In this document: positions 16,708 to 25,423 of the stretch, piece by piece
How the letters are laid out: each line of letters opens with the position of its first letter
Position numbering within the stretch: position 1 is the stretch's first letter
Source: Shinella fusca
Lineage (GTDB): Bacteria; Pseudomonadota; Alphaproteobacteria; Rhizobiales; Rhizobiaceae
Length of the DNA stretch: 64,000 nt
Assembly (NCBI RefSeq): GCF_014203155.1
Contig: NZ_JACHIK010000014.1
Span: forward strand, 1-64,000
Direction: 5' to 3'
Position numbers and translations under genes: made by a program
The notes under the pieces: generated by a model
Database searches by the model: none
Told to the model about the DNA's origin: nothing
Seen by the model: only the letters and a program-made list of their open reading frames with translations

Positions 16708-18792
16708 ATGGCGCTCCGGCGCAAGCTCCTCATCGGCTCCCTGTGCGGGGCGGCGTCCATCGCCGCCCTCGCCTTCGGGCTCGTCTCTGCGGACCGCGCC
16801 TTTCCGCCGCCCATCCATGTCGCCGATACCGTCTCGAAGGAAGTGCTGGACCGCAACGGCCGGCTTCTGCGCGCCTTCGCGACGCCGGACGGCTACTGGC
16901 GGCTGAAGACGACAGCCGCCGATGTCGACCCGCAGTTCATCCGCATGCTCGTCGCCTACGAGGACCGGCGCTTCCGCGAGCATTCCGGCATCGATCCGCT
17001 GGCGGTGCTGCGCGCGGCCGGCCAGTTCATCACAAGCGGCCATATCGTCTCGGGCGCCTCGACGCTTTCCATGCAGGTCGCCCGGCTGATCGAGCCGCGC
17101 GACAACCGCTCGATCCTTGCAAAGCTGCGCCAGATGGCGCGCGCCGTGCAACTGGAGCGGCGGCTTTCCAAGGACCAGATTCTCGATCTCTACCTGACGC
17201 TCGCCCCCTATGGCGGCAATCTGGAAGGCGTGCGGGCGGCAAGCCTCGCCTGGTTCGGCAAGGAGCCGAAGCGGCTCACCGTCGCCGAAGCCGCCCTCCT
17301 CGTCGCCCTGCCGCAGCTTCCCGAAAAGCGCCGGCCCGACCGGCACCGGGCCGCCGCCGAGGAGGCGCGCGGGCGCGTACTCGCCCGCATGGCCGTTTCG
17401 CAAGTCATCGGCGAAGGGGAAGCCGAACGCGCTTCGGCGGAAGCCGTGCCGGACCGCCGCCGGCAGCTTCCCGCCTATGCCGCGCATCTTTCGGAGCTGG
17501 CGCTACGCAAGGATCCGGCGGCCGCCAGCCACCGAACGACGCTCGACCGCTCGGTGCAGGACGGGCTCGAAGCCGTCGCCCGCGAGGCGGCGCAGCGGCT
17601 CGGCCCGAAGGTCTCCATCGCCATGGTGATGGCGGACGCGCGCACCGGCGCGATCCTCGGCGAGGTCGGCTCGGCCGACTATTTCGACGGCAGCCGCGCC
17701 GGCTGGATCGACATGACGCGCATCCGCCGCTCGCCGGGCTCGGCGCTGAAGCCCTTCATCTACGGGCTCGCCTTCGAGGAGGGGCTGGTCGCGCAGGAAA
17801 CCATCGTGGAGGACCGGCCGGCCGATTTCTCCGGCTATCGCCCGCGCAATTTCGACATGACCTACCAGGGCGACGTCAGCGTGCGCAAAGCCCTGCAGAT
17901 GTCGCTGAACGTGCCGGCCGTGCGCCTGCTCGACGCGGTCGGCCCGACGCGGCTGATGGTGCGCTTCCGCCGCGCCGAGGTGCGCCCCGTGCTGCCGCCG
18001 GGCGAAACGCCCGGCCTTGCCATCGGTCTCGGCGGCCTCGGCATCACGCTGCGCGACCTCACGCAACTCTATGCGGCGCTCGCCAACCGGGGCATGCCCG
18101 TCAAGCTCGGCGACGGCATCGGCGAGGCGCCCTCGATCATCGACGGCGATCCGCTGCTCGATCCCGTCGCCGTCTGGCAGGTCTCGGACGTGCTCTCCGG
18201 CGTCATCCCACCCACCGGCAGCCGGCGGCTCGGCATCGCCTACAAGACGGGCACCAGCTACGGCTACCGCGACGCCTGGTCGGTCGGCTACGACGGGCGG
18301 CATGTGCTCGGCGTCTGGGTCGGCCGGGCCGACAACGGCGCGGTGCCGGGCCTGACGGGCTACGGCTCGGCCGCGCCCATCCTCTTCGAGGCCTTCGCCC
18401 GCTCGGGCCTTGCCATCGTGGCGCTGCCCGGCGCACCGAGGGGTGCGGTGCGGATCGCGCAATCCGAGCTTCCCGCGAGCCTGCGCCGCTTCTCGGCGAC
18501 GGCCAACGGCCTCGTCTCCGCCTTCGCCCGCGAATCCGCGCCGCACATCGTCTATCCGCCGGAAGGCGCCCATGTGGAGCTCGGCGCGACGACGGGCGAG
18601 GCGATCTCGCCGCTGGTGCTGAAGCTGCAAGGCGGCCGCGCGCCCTTCCGCTGGCTCGCCAACGGCAAGGTCCTGCCCGACGCCGCCCGCCGCCGCACGA
18701 CGCAATGGCTGCCGGAGGGCGCGGGCTTTTCGACGCTGACGGTGATCGACGCCGCCGGGCGCGCGGCGAGCGTGCGGGTGTTCATCGAGTAG
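16708..18792 (+). CDS. pbpC: Penicillin-binding protein 1C
   Basis: A 694-residue bifunctional murein synthase: an N-terminal membrane anchor (residues ~7-26), a GT51 transglycosylase domain (AYEDRRFREHSGIDPLAVLRA; GASTLSMQVARL), a transpeptidase domain with the active site SALK in RSPGSALKPFIYG and KTGTSYGYRDAW, and the C-terminal BiPBP_C domain typical of PBP1C. The length is slightly shorter than the ~770 residues of E. coli PbpC. GGAGGG precedes the ATG. Pairing with the A2M gene suggests repair of the wall once proteases breach the envelope; that role is inferred from the family. Confidence 0.95.
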   Translation: MALRRKLLIGSLCGAASIAALAFGLVSADRAFPPPIHVADTVSKEVLDRNGRLLRAFATPDGYWRLKTTAADVDPQFIRMLVAYEDRRFREHSGIDPLAVLRAAGQFITSGHIVSGASTLSMQVARLIEPRDNRSILAKLRQMARAVQLERRLSKDQILDLYLTLAPYGGNLEGVRAASLAWFGKEPKRLTVAEAALLVALPQLPEKRRPDRHRAAAEEARGRVLARMAVSQVIGEGEAERASAEAVPDRRRQLPAYAAHLSELALRKDPAAASHRTTLDRSVQDGLEAVAREAAQRLGPKVSIAMVMADARTGAILGEVGSADYFDGSRAGWIDMTRIRRSPGSALKPFIYGLAFEEGLVAQETIVEDRPADFSGYRPRNFDMTYQGDVSVRKALQMSLNVPAVRLLDAVGPTRLMVRFRRAEVRPVLPPGETPGLAIGLGGLGITLRDLTQLYAALANRGMPVKLGDGIGEAPSIIDGDPLLDPVAVWQVSDVLSGVIPPTGSRRLGIAYKTGTSYGYRDAWSVGYDGRHVLGVWVGRADNGAVPGLTGYGSAAPILFEAFARSGLAIVALPGAPRGAVRIAQSELPASLRRFSATANGLVSAFARESAPHIVYPPEGAHVELGATTGEAISPLVLKLQGGRAPFRWLANGKVLPDAARRRTTQWLPEGAGFSTLTVIDAAGRAASVRVFIE

Positions 18793-18801
18793 GGCGAGGT
18801 T

Positions 18802-18938
18802 GCCCCTCATCCCGCTACCGCGACCTTCTCCCCGCAAGCGGGGCGAAGGGGTATGCCGCATCGGCTTCCCCAATCAATATATGTCCGTGGGGCAAGTCCC
18901 CTCTCCCCGTTTACGGGGAGAGGGTTAGGGTGAGGGGC
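18802..18938. repeat. RIME-like palindromic repeat between pbpC and liuC
   Basis: Outer arms GCCCCTCA (18802-18809) and TGAGGGGC (18931-18938) enclose two hairpins, CCTTCTCCCCGC..GCGGGGCGAAGG and CCCTCTCCCCGT..ACGGGGAGAGGG. It sits between two convergent genes and may act as a bidirectional terminator. The sequence subtype differs from the three copies at 1328, 44316 and 58195. Confidence 0.8.
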
Positions 18939-18944
18939 GATCCC

Positions 18945-19745
18945 TTACTTCGCCGTATCCGCCAGCACCCACTCCGCCTTCCGCTTCTCCAGAAACGCCG
19001 CGATCCCTTCGGCAGCCTGTGGCGTCTCCCAGGTGTCGGCGAGCCGCATTAAGGTCATCTCGATCAGTTTCTCGTCGATCGGCGGGGCGAGCGCGTGGGC
19101 GAGCGCCTTGGCGGCCGCGACGGCCTCGGGAGAGGCGGCGAAGTAGGGCCTGATTTCCGCTTCCACGGCCGCATCAATATCCTCGGCCGGCACGACGGCG
19201 CTCAAAAGCCCGATGGCGCGGGCGGCCTCGGCGTCTATGAGGCGGGCGGAGGTGGCAAGGCGCAGGAAGGCGGCGGGGCCGATGCGGGCGGCGACATAGG
19301 GGCTGATCGTCGCCGGGATGAGGCCGAGGCGGGTTTCCGTCAACCCGAAGCGGGCACCCTCGACGGCAATCGCCGCATCGCACACGCTGATGAGGCCGAC
19401 CCCGCCGCCATAGGCCTGCCCGTTGACGCGGGCGATCAGCGGCTTCGGCAGGTCGCGCAGCGACTTCAGCATCATGGCGAGCCGGCGGGCTTCCGCGATG
19501 CGCTCCTCGCGCGTGGCGGCGATCTGCTCCTTCATCCAGTTGAGGTCGCCGCCCGCGCAAAAGCTCTCGCCCTCGCCCGTCAGCACGACGAGGCGCACGG
19601 CCGCGTCCTCGCCGAGAAGGCCCGCGACCGCCGTGAGCTCGCGGATCATCAGGCCGGAAAGCGCATTGTGCTGGGCGTGGCGGCGGAGCGTCAGCGCCGC
19701 GACGCCACGCCGGTCGACGGATACGGAGATCGTCTCGAAATGCAT
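18945..19745 (-). CDS. liuC: Enoyl-CoA hydratase/isomerase family, probable methylglutaconyl-CoA hydratase
   Basis: A 266-residue crotonase-fold enzyme; in this operon it should hydrate 3-methylglutaconyl-CoA to HMG-CoA in leucine breakdown. Features are the oxyanion-hole segments HNALSGLMIREL and GEGESFCAGGDLNWM, and NGQAYGGGVGLISVCDAAIA. The start at 19745 is chosen because the stretch immediately upstream contains GGAGGT seven bases before it, so the ATG at 19760 would sit on top of the ribosome-binding site. It is the last gene of the liu cluster, before the RIME. Confidence 0.92.
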   Translation of the reverse strand: MHFETISVSVDRRGVAALTLRRHAQHNALSGLMIRELTAVAGLLGEDAAVRLVVLTGEGESFCAGGDLNWMKEQIAATREERIAEARRLAMMLKSLRDLPKPLIARVNGQAYGGGVGLISVCDAAIAVEGARFGLTETRLGLIPATISPYVAARIGPAAFLRLATSARLIDAEAARAIGLLSAVVPAEDIDAAVEAEIRPYFAASPEAVAAAKALAHALAPPIDEKLIEMTLMRLADTWETPQAAEGIAAFLEKRKAEWVLADTAK

Positions 19746-19769
19746 CTTTGAACCTCCCATCTTTTCGCC

Positions 19770-20645
19770 TCAGGCGCTCCGGCGCGCATCGTCCTTGCCG
19801 GCGATGCGCCGCGCGAAGGCGGCGGCAAGGGCCAGCTTGCGCCGGTCGAGCCCGGTTTCATAGCCCTCGGCCGCCAGCATGTCGGCAACGGCGAGCGTAT
19901 CGACATTGCCGCGCGCGCCCGGCGCATAGGGGCAGCCGCCGAGCCCGCCGACAGAGGCGTCGAAGACGGAAAGCCCGCGATCGAGCGCCACGCGGATATT
20001 GTCGAGCGCCAGCCCGTTCGTGTCGTGGAAATGGCCGGCGAGGTTTTCCGGGAAGGCGACGGCAAGCACCACGTCCAGCATGGCCGCGACCTCGGCGGGC
20101 CGCGCGCGGCCGATCGTGTCGCCGAGGCTCACCTCATGGCAGCCGAGCCGCAGGAGCTGGCCCGTCACCCGCGCAACGGCGCAGGGCTCGACCGGGCCGT
20201 CATAGGGGCATTGCACGACGCAGCTCACATAGCCGCGCAGCGGAATACGGTCCGCCTTTGCCGCCTCTGCCACCGGGCGCACGCGCTCGATGCTCTCGGC
20301 GATGGAGCAGTTGAGATTGGCCCGCGAAAAGCCCTCGGAAGCGGAGAGGAAGACGGCGACCTCATCGGCGCCGGCCGCCTTCGCCGCCTCGTAGCCCTTC
20401 ATGTTGGGCACCAGCGCGGCGTAGGAAATACCGGGGCGGCGGCGGATGCCGGCCATCACCTCGGCACCGTCGGCAAGCTGCGGCACCCATTTCGGGCTGA
20501 CGAAGCTGGTCGCCTCGATGCGGGCGAAGCCGCAGTCGGACAGGAGGTCGACCAGAGCGATCTTGTCGGCGGCGGGGATGATCGCCTTCTCGTTCTGCAG
20601 GCCGTCGCGGGCCGCCATCTCGACGATTTCGATGCGCCGGCTCAT
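19770..20645 (-). CDS. liuE: Hydroxymethylglutaryl-CoA lyase
   Basis: Cleaves HMG-CoA to acetyl-CoA and acetoacetate, the last step of leucine catabolism. The 291-residue TIM-barrel protein starts IEIVEMAARDGLQNEKA and carries the HMG-CoA lyase signature SVGGLGGCPYAPGARGN with the catalytic Cys, plus HFHDTNGLAL metal ligands. Its start overlaps the end of liuD (ATGA), so it is translated in a coupled manner. Confidence 0.96.
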   Translation of the reverse strand: MSRRIEIVEMAARDGLQNEKAIIPAADKIALVDLLSDCGFARIEATSFVSPKWVPQLADGAEVMAGIRRRPGISYAALVPNMKGYEAAKAAGADEVAVFLSASEGFSRANLNCSIAESIERVRPVAEAAKADRIPLRGYVSCVVQCPYDGPVEPCAVARVTGQLLRLGCHEVSLGDTIGRARPAEVAAMLDVVLAVAFPENLAGHFHDTNGLALDNIRVALDRGLSVFDASVGGLGGCPYAPGARGNVDTLAVADMLAAEGYETGLDRRKLALAAAFARRIAGKDDARRSA

Positions 20646-22624
20646 GCCGCCTCCTCCGGCGCCAGCGCGACGAGCAGCGCGCCTTCGGGCACCTGATCGC
20701 CCGCCGCCACCGGCACCGCGGCCACCACGCCGTCGCGCGGGGCGGCCAGCACCAGCTCCATCTTCATCGCCTCCATGGTGACGAGCGGATCGCCCTTTTT
20801 AACGCGAGCGCCCGGCCCCGCCGAGACGATGCGCACGAGGCCCGGCATCGGCGCGGAGAGCCGGTCGCCCCCGGCTGCCTCGCCCTGATGGCCGGCTTCC
20901 TCGGCAAGCACGAAGGCATGGCCGCGGCCGGCGAAGAAGACGGTGATGGCGCGCGCCTCGCGATGCACGGTTGCCGGAAGCGTATGGCCGTCGAACGCCA
21001 CGCGGACAGCACGGCCGTCGAAAGACTGAACGCAGAGATCCGTCGCAACGCCGCCATGCTCGACGCGGAAGCGGCCCTCGCCGCGCATCGTCACGCGCAG
21101 CGCGTGCTCCGCACCGCCGTGATCGAGGAACACGGTCTGCACGGCTTCGCCCCACAGGCGGAAGCCGCGGAGACGCTGCCAAGGGTCATCCCCCGATGGC
21201 GCGGCGAGAAGGCCGAGCGCCGCGAGGGCGGCAAGGGCGAAGGCCTCTTCGGAGGCCTCGGGCTCGGTCAGCAACTCCTCGCCGGACCGGCCGATGAGGC
21301 CCGTATCAACATCGCCCGCCGAGAAGGCCGGCAGGCGGCAGAGGCGGGCGAGGAAACCGGCATTGGTCGTCACGCCCGCAACGCGGCATTCCGCAAGCGC
21401 GCCTTCCAGCCGGGCGAGCGCTTCGGCGCGGGTGCGGCCGTGGGTGACGACCTTGGCGATCATCGGGTCATAATAGGGCGTGACGAGGTCGCCCGCGCGC
21501 ACCCCGGAATCGACCCGCACACCCTCCGGCAGGTCGAAGACCGAAAGACGGCCGGTCGCGGGCAGGAAGTCGCGCGCCGGGTTTTCCGCATAAAGCCGCG
21601 CTTCGAAGGCCCAGCCGTCGATGGAAAGCTCGTCCTGCCGCTTCGGCAGGGGCTCGCCGGCAGCGACGCGGAGCTGCCATTCGACGAGATCGAGACCGGT
21701 GATCGCCTCCGTCACGGGATGCTCGACCTGGAGGCGCGTGTTCATCTCCATGAAATGGAAGCGGTCCTGCCGCAATCCTTCCGAAACGTCGGCGATGAAC
21801 TCGACGGTGCCGGCGCCGCTATAGCCGATGGCCGCTGCCGCGCGCACGGCGGCCGTGCCCATCGCGGCGCGCATCTCCGCCGTCATGCCGGGAGCCGGGG
21901 CCTCCTCGATCACCTTCTGGTGCCGGCGCTGGAGCGAGCAGTCGCGCTCGAAGAGATGCACGACGTTGCCGTGCGCATCGCCGAAGACCTGCACCTCGAT
22001 ATGGCGGGGCTTGGCCATGTATTTTTCCACCAGGACGCGCCCGTCGCCGAAGGCGCTTTCCGCCTCGCGCCGGGCGCTTTCCAGCGCGGCGACGAAGTCT
22101 TCCGGCCGCTCCACCTTGCGCATGCCCTTGCCGCCGCCTCCGGCCCGCGCCTTGATCAGCACGGGATAGCCGATGGCCTCCGCCTCGCCGGCGAGGAAGG
22201 ACGGCTCCTGCCGCTCGCCGTGATAGCCGGGGACGACGGGAACGCCGGCCTTCTCCATCAGGGCCTTGGCGGCGTCCTTCAGGCCCATGGCGCGGATGGC
22301 ATTGGCCGAGGGGCCGATGAAGACGAGGCCGGCGGCCTCCACCGCCTCCACGAACTCGGGATTTTCCGAGAGGAAGCCGTAACCCGGATGCACCGCCTCC
22401 GCGCCGCTCGCCCTGGCGGCCTCGACGATGGCGGGGATGTTCAGGTAGCTTTTCGCCGCCTCCGCCGGGCCGATGCGGACGGCTTCGTCGGCAAGCGCGA
22501 CATGCAGGGCGTCCCGGTCGGCATCGGAGAAGACGGCAACCGTCGCGACACCCGTGCGGCGGGCGGTACGGATGATGCGGCAAGCGATTTCGCCCCGATT
22601 GGCGATGAGGATCTTGCGGAACAT
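20642..22624 (-). CDS. liuD: Methylcrotonyl-CoA carboxylase, biotin-containing alpha subunit
   Basis: A 660-residue acyl-CoA carboxylase subunit that charges biotin with bicarbonate. It begins MFRKILIANRGEIACRI (biotin carboxylase N-domain), has the ATP-grasp glycine loop KARAGGGGKGMRKV, the EMNTRLQVEHPVTE motif, and a C-terminal biotinyl domain with the attachment lysine in MEAMKMELVL. The ATG at 22624 matches the family N-terminus. The long frame upstream overlaps liuB and is not used. The gap to liuB is 8 bp. Confidence 0.96.
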   Translation of the reverse strand: MFRKILIANRGEIACRIIRTARRTGVATVAVFSDADRDALHVALADEAVRIGPAEAAKSYLNIPAIVEAARASGAEAVHPGYGFLSENPEFVEAVEAAGLVFIGPSANAIRAMGLKDAAKALMEKAGVPVVPGYHGERQEPSFLAGEAEAIGYPVLIKARAGGGGKGMRKVERPEDFVAALESARREAESAFGDGRVLVEKYMAKPRHIEVQVFGDAHGNVVHLFERDCSLQRRHQKVIEEAPAPGMTAEMRAAMGTAAVRAAAAIGYSGAGTVEFIADVSEGLRQDRFHFMEMNTRLQVEHPVTEAITGLDLVEWQLRVAAGEPLPKRQDELSIDGWAFEARLYAENPARDFLPATGRLSVFDLPEGVRVDSGVRAGDLVTPYYDPMIAKVVTHGRTRAEALARLEGALAECRVAGVTTNAGFLARLCRLPAFSAGDVDTGLIGRSGEELLTEPEASEEAFALAALAALGLLAAPSGDDPWQRLRGFRLWGEAVQTVFLDHGGAEHALRVTMRGEGRFRVEHGGVATDLCVQSFDGRAVRVAFDGHTLPATVHREARAITVFFAGRGHAFVLAEEAGHQGEAAGGDRLSAPMPGLVRIVSAGPGARVKKGDPLVTMEAMKMELVLAAPRDGVVAAVPVAAGDQVPEGALLVALAPEEAA

Positions 22625-22632
22625 GCTGCCTC

Positions 22633-24240
22633 CTACATCCGGAAGACGCCGAAGCGGGTGGGCTCGATCGGCGCGTTGAGCGCCGCCGAGAGCGAAAGTG
22701 CCAGCACGTCGCGCGTTTTGCGGGGATCGACGATGCCGTCGTCCCAGAGGCGCGCCGAGGCGTAGAGCGGATGGCTCTGGCGGGCGAACATGTCGATGGT
22801 CGGTTGTTTGAAGGCAGCCTCCTCCTCCGCGCTCCATGTGCCGCCCGTCCGCTCGATGCCTTCACGCCGGACGGTGGCGAGAACGCCCGCCGCCTGCTCG
22901 CCGCCCATCACGGCGATGCGGCTGTTCGGCCAGGTCCACAGGAAGCGCGGCGAATAGGCCCGGCCGCACATGCCGTAATTGCCAGCGCCGTAGGAGCCGC
23001 CGATCAGCATGGTGATCTTGGGCACCTTCGCGGTGGCAACGGCGGTGACGAGCTTGGCGCCATGCTTGGCGATGCCGTCCGCCTCATACTTCCGGCCAAC
23101 CATGAAGCCGGTGATGTTCTGCAGGAAGAGAAGCGGAATGCCGCGCTGGGCGCAGAGCTCGATGAAATGCGCGCCCTTCAGCGCGGCTTCGGAGAAGAGC
23201 ACGCCGTTGTTGGCGAGGATGCCGACGGGCAGGCCGTGCAGGGCTGCAAAGCCGCAGACGAGCGTGGCGCCGAAGCGGCCCTTGAACTCGTCGAAGCGCG
23301 AGCCGTCGACCACGCGGGCGATCACCTCGCGCACGTCATAGGGCGTGCGGGTATCGGCCGGCACGATGCCGAGCAGGTCTTCCGGGTCATGGAGCGGGGC
23401 TTCGCCCTCGCCGATTTTCGTAAGTTCTTGCTTACGCATATTGAGGTTGGCGGCGATCTGCCGGGCGATGGCGAGCGCGTGGCGGTCGTCGCGCGCCAGA
23501 TGATCGGCCACGCCGGAAAGGCGGGTGTGGACGTCGCCGCCGCCGAGGTCTTCCGCGGTTACGACCTCACCCGTCGCAGCCTTCACCAGCGGCGGGCCGG
23601 CGAGGAAGATCGTGCCCTGGTTCTCGACGATGACGGTCTCGTCGCTCATCGCCGGAACGTAGGCGCCGCCCGCCGTGCAGCTTCCCATGACGACGGCGAC
23701 CTGCGGGATGCCGGCGGCGGACATCTGCGCCTGGTTGTAGAAGATGCGGCCGAAATGATCGCGGTCTGGAAAGACCTCGTCCTGGTTCGGCAGGTTCGCC
23801 CCGCCGGAATCGACGAGGTAGATGCAGGCCAGCCGGTTCTCCGCGGCGATCTCTTGCGCGCGCAGGTGCTTCTTCACGGTGATGGGGTAATAGGTGCCGC
23901 CCTTCACCGTCGCGTCGTTGCAGACGATCATGCATTCGCGGCCGGAGACGCGGCCGATGCCGGCGATCATGCCGCCGGACGGCGCGGCGCCGTCGTAAAG
24001 GCCGTGGCCGGCGGTAAGGCCGATCTCGAGGAACGGCGAGCCCGGATCGAGAAGCTGCGCGACGCGCTCGCGCGGCAGCAGCTTGCCGCGGGCGACATGG
24101 CGCGCGCGCGCCTTCGGCCCGCCGCCGTCCATGGCGAGGTTTGCCGCCTCCTCCACCAGCGCCAGCGCGTCGAGCATCGCCTTGCGGTTCGCCTCGAAGG
24201 TTTCGCCGCGCGTGTTCACGGCCGAGGGGATGACCGGCAT
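22633..24240 (-). CDS. liuB: Methylcrotonyl-CoA carboxylase, carboxyltransferase beta subunit
   Basis: A 535-residue carboxyltransferase that moves CO2 from biotin to 3-methylcrotonyl-CoA. Characteristic segments are [52 protein letters not shown] and [11 protein letters not shown]. The ATG at 24240 overlaps the liuA stop (TGATG); a GTG three bases earlier is also possible. It forms the holoenzyme with the LiuD subunit encoded next. Confidence 0.96.
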   Translation of the reverse strand: MPVIPSAVNTRGETFEANRKAMLDALALVEEAANLAMDGGGPKARARHVARGKLLPRERVAQLLDPGSPFLEIGLTAGHGLYDGAAPSGGMIAGIGRVSGRECMIVCNDATVKGGTYYPITVKKHLRAQEIAAENRLACIYLVDSGGANLPNQDEVFPDRDHFGRIFYNQAQMSAAGIPQVAVVMGSCTAGGAYVPAMSDETVIVENQGTIFLAGPPLVKAATGEVVTAEDLGGGDVHTRLSGVADHLARDDRHALAIARQIAANLNMRKQELTKIGEGEAPLHDPEDLLGIVPADTRTPYDVREVIARVVDGSRFDEFKGRFGATLVCGFAALHGLPVGILANNGVLFSEAALKGAHFIELCAQRGIPLLFLQNITGFMVGRKYEADGIAKHGAKLVTAVATAKVPKITMLIGGSYGAGNYGMCGRAYSPRFLWTWPNSRIAVMGGEQAAGVLATVRREGIERTGGTWSAEEEAAFKQPTIDMFARQSHPLYASARLWDDGIVDPRKTRDVLALSLSAALNAPIEPTRFGVFRM

Positions 24241-25403
24241 CACAGCGTCTCCTGGAAGATCTCGCGGCCGATCAGCATGCGGCGGATTTCGGACGTGCCC
24301 GCGCCGATCTCGTAGAGCTTGGCGTCGCGCAGCAGGCGGCCGGTCGGGTAGTCGTTGATATAGCCGTTGCCGCCGAGCGCCTGGATGGCCTCCAGTGCCA
24401 GCTTCGTGGCGGTTTCGGCGGAATAGAGGATGCAGCCGGCGGCGTCCTTGCGCGTCGTCTCGCCGCGGTCGCAGGCGCTCGCGACGGCATAGACATAGGC
24501 GCGCGCCGCATTGAAGGCGACATACATGTCGGCCACCTTGCCCTGCATGAGCTGGAATTCGCCGATCGGCTGGCCGAACTGTTTTCGCTCGTGGATATAG
24601 GGCACGACCACGTCGAGGCAGGCCGCCATGATGCCGAGCGGACCGCCGGAGAGCACGACGCGCTCATAGTCGAGGCCGGACATCAGGACGTTGACGCCGC
24701 GCCCGACCGTGCCCATGACGTTCTCCTCCGGCACCTCGCAATCGGTGAAGACGAGCTCGCAGGTATTCGAACCGCGCATGCCGAGCTTGTCGAGCTTCTG
24801 GGCGGTCGAAAAGCCCTTGAACCCCTTCTCGATGAAGAAGGCGGTAATGCCGCGCGCGCCGGCCTCCGGATCGGTCTTGGCATAGACCACCAGCACGTCC
24901 GCATCCGGCCCGTTGGTGATCCACATCTTGTTGCCGTTCAGCACATAACGGTCACCGCGCTTTTCCGCGCGCAGCCGCATGGAGACGACGTCGGAGCCTG
25001 CCCCCGGCTCAGACATGGCGAGCGCGCCGACATGTTCGCCGGAGATCAGCTTCGGCAGGTATTTCTCCCGCTGCTCCTTGCTGGCGTTGCGCACGATCTG
25101 GTTGACGCAGAGATTGGAATGGGCGCCGTAGCTGAGGGCGACCGAGGCCGAGGCCCGGCTGATCTCCTCCATCGCCACGCAATGGGCGAGATAACCCATG
25201 CCCGAGCCACCGTAAGCCTCCGGCGCGGTGATGCCGAGGAGGCCGAGATCGCCAAGCTCGCGCCAGAGCGGCATCGGGAAAGCGTTCGTGCGGTCGATCT
25301 CGGCGGCCTGCGGCGCGATGCGCTCCGACGCGAAGCGCCGCACGCTCTCGCGCAGCGCCTCGATATCCTCCCCGAGCCCGAAGCTCATTGCGGCATCGTA
25401 CAT
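24240..25403 (-). CDS. liuA: Isovaleryl-CoA dehydrogenase
   Basis: A 387-residue FAD-dependent acyl-CoA dehydrogenase converting isovaleryl-CoA to 3-methylcrotonyl-CoA and passing electrons to ETF. Family motifs include [42 protein letters not shown] and the C-terminal [20 protein letters not shown] followed by [20 protein letters not shown]. The start [19 protein letters not shown] is the normal family N-terminus. It is the first liu gene, 20 bp after the ferredoxin oxidoreductase gene, so the two are probably co-transcribed. Confidence 0.96.
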   Translation of the reverse strand: MYDAAMSFGLGEDIEALRESVRRFASERIAPQAAEIDRTNAFPMPLWRELGDLGLLGITAPEAYGGSGMGYLAHCVAMEEISRASASVALSYGAHSNLCVNQIVRNASKEQREKYLPKLISGEHVGALAMSEPGAGSDVVSMRLRAEKRGDRYVLNGNKMWITNGPDADVLVVYAKTDPEAGARGITAFFIEKGFKGFSTAQKLDKLGMRGSNTCELVFTDCEVPEENVMGTVGRGVNVLMSGLDYERVVLSGGPLGIMAACLDVVVPYIHERKQFGQPIGEFQLMQGKVADMYVAFNAARAYVYAVASACDRGETTRKDAAGCILYSAETATKLALEAIQALGGNGYINDYPTGRLLRDAKLYEIGAGTSEIRRMLIGREIFQETL

Positions 25404-25423
25404 GTCCGTCCTCCCCTTCGGCC

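Noticed and set aside
12204-16856. A 1550-codon open frame antisense to the alpha-2-macroglobulin gene
   Set aside because: It mirrors the codon-position GC bias of the real gene; the sense frame has a signal peptide, thioester and known domains, while the antisense product is Arg/Ala/Gly-rich with no motif.
20888-22765. A 625-codon plus-strand open frame opposite liuD
   Set aside because: liuD has complete biotin carboxylase and biotinyl motifs on the other strand; the antisense frame has none.
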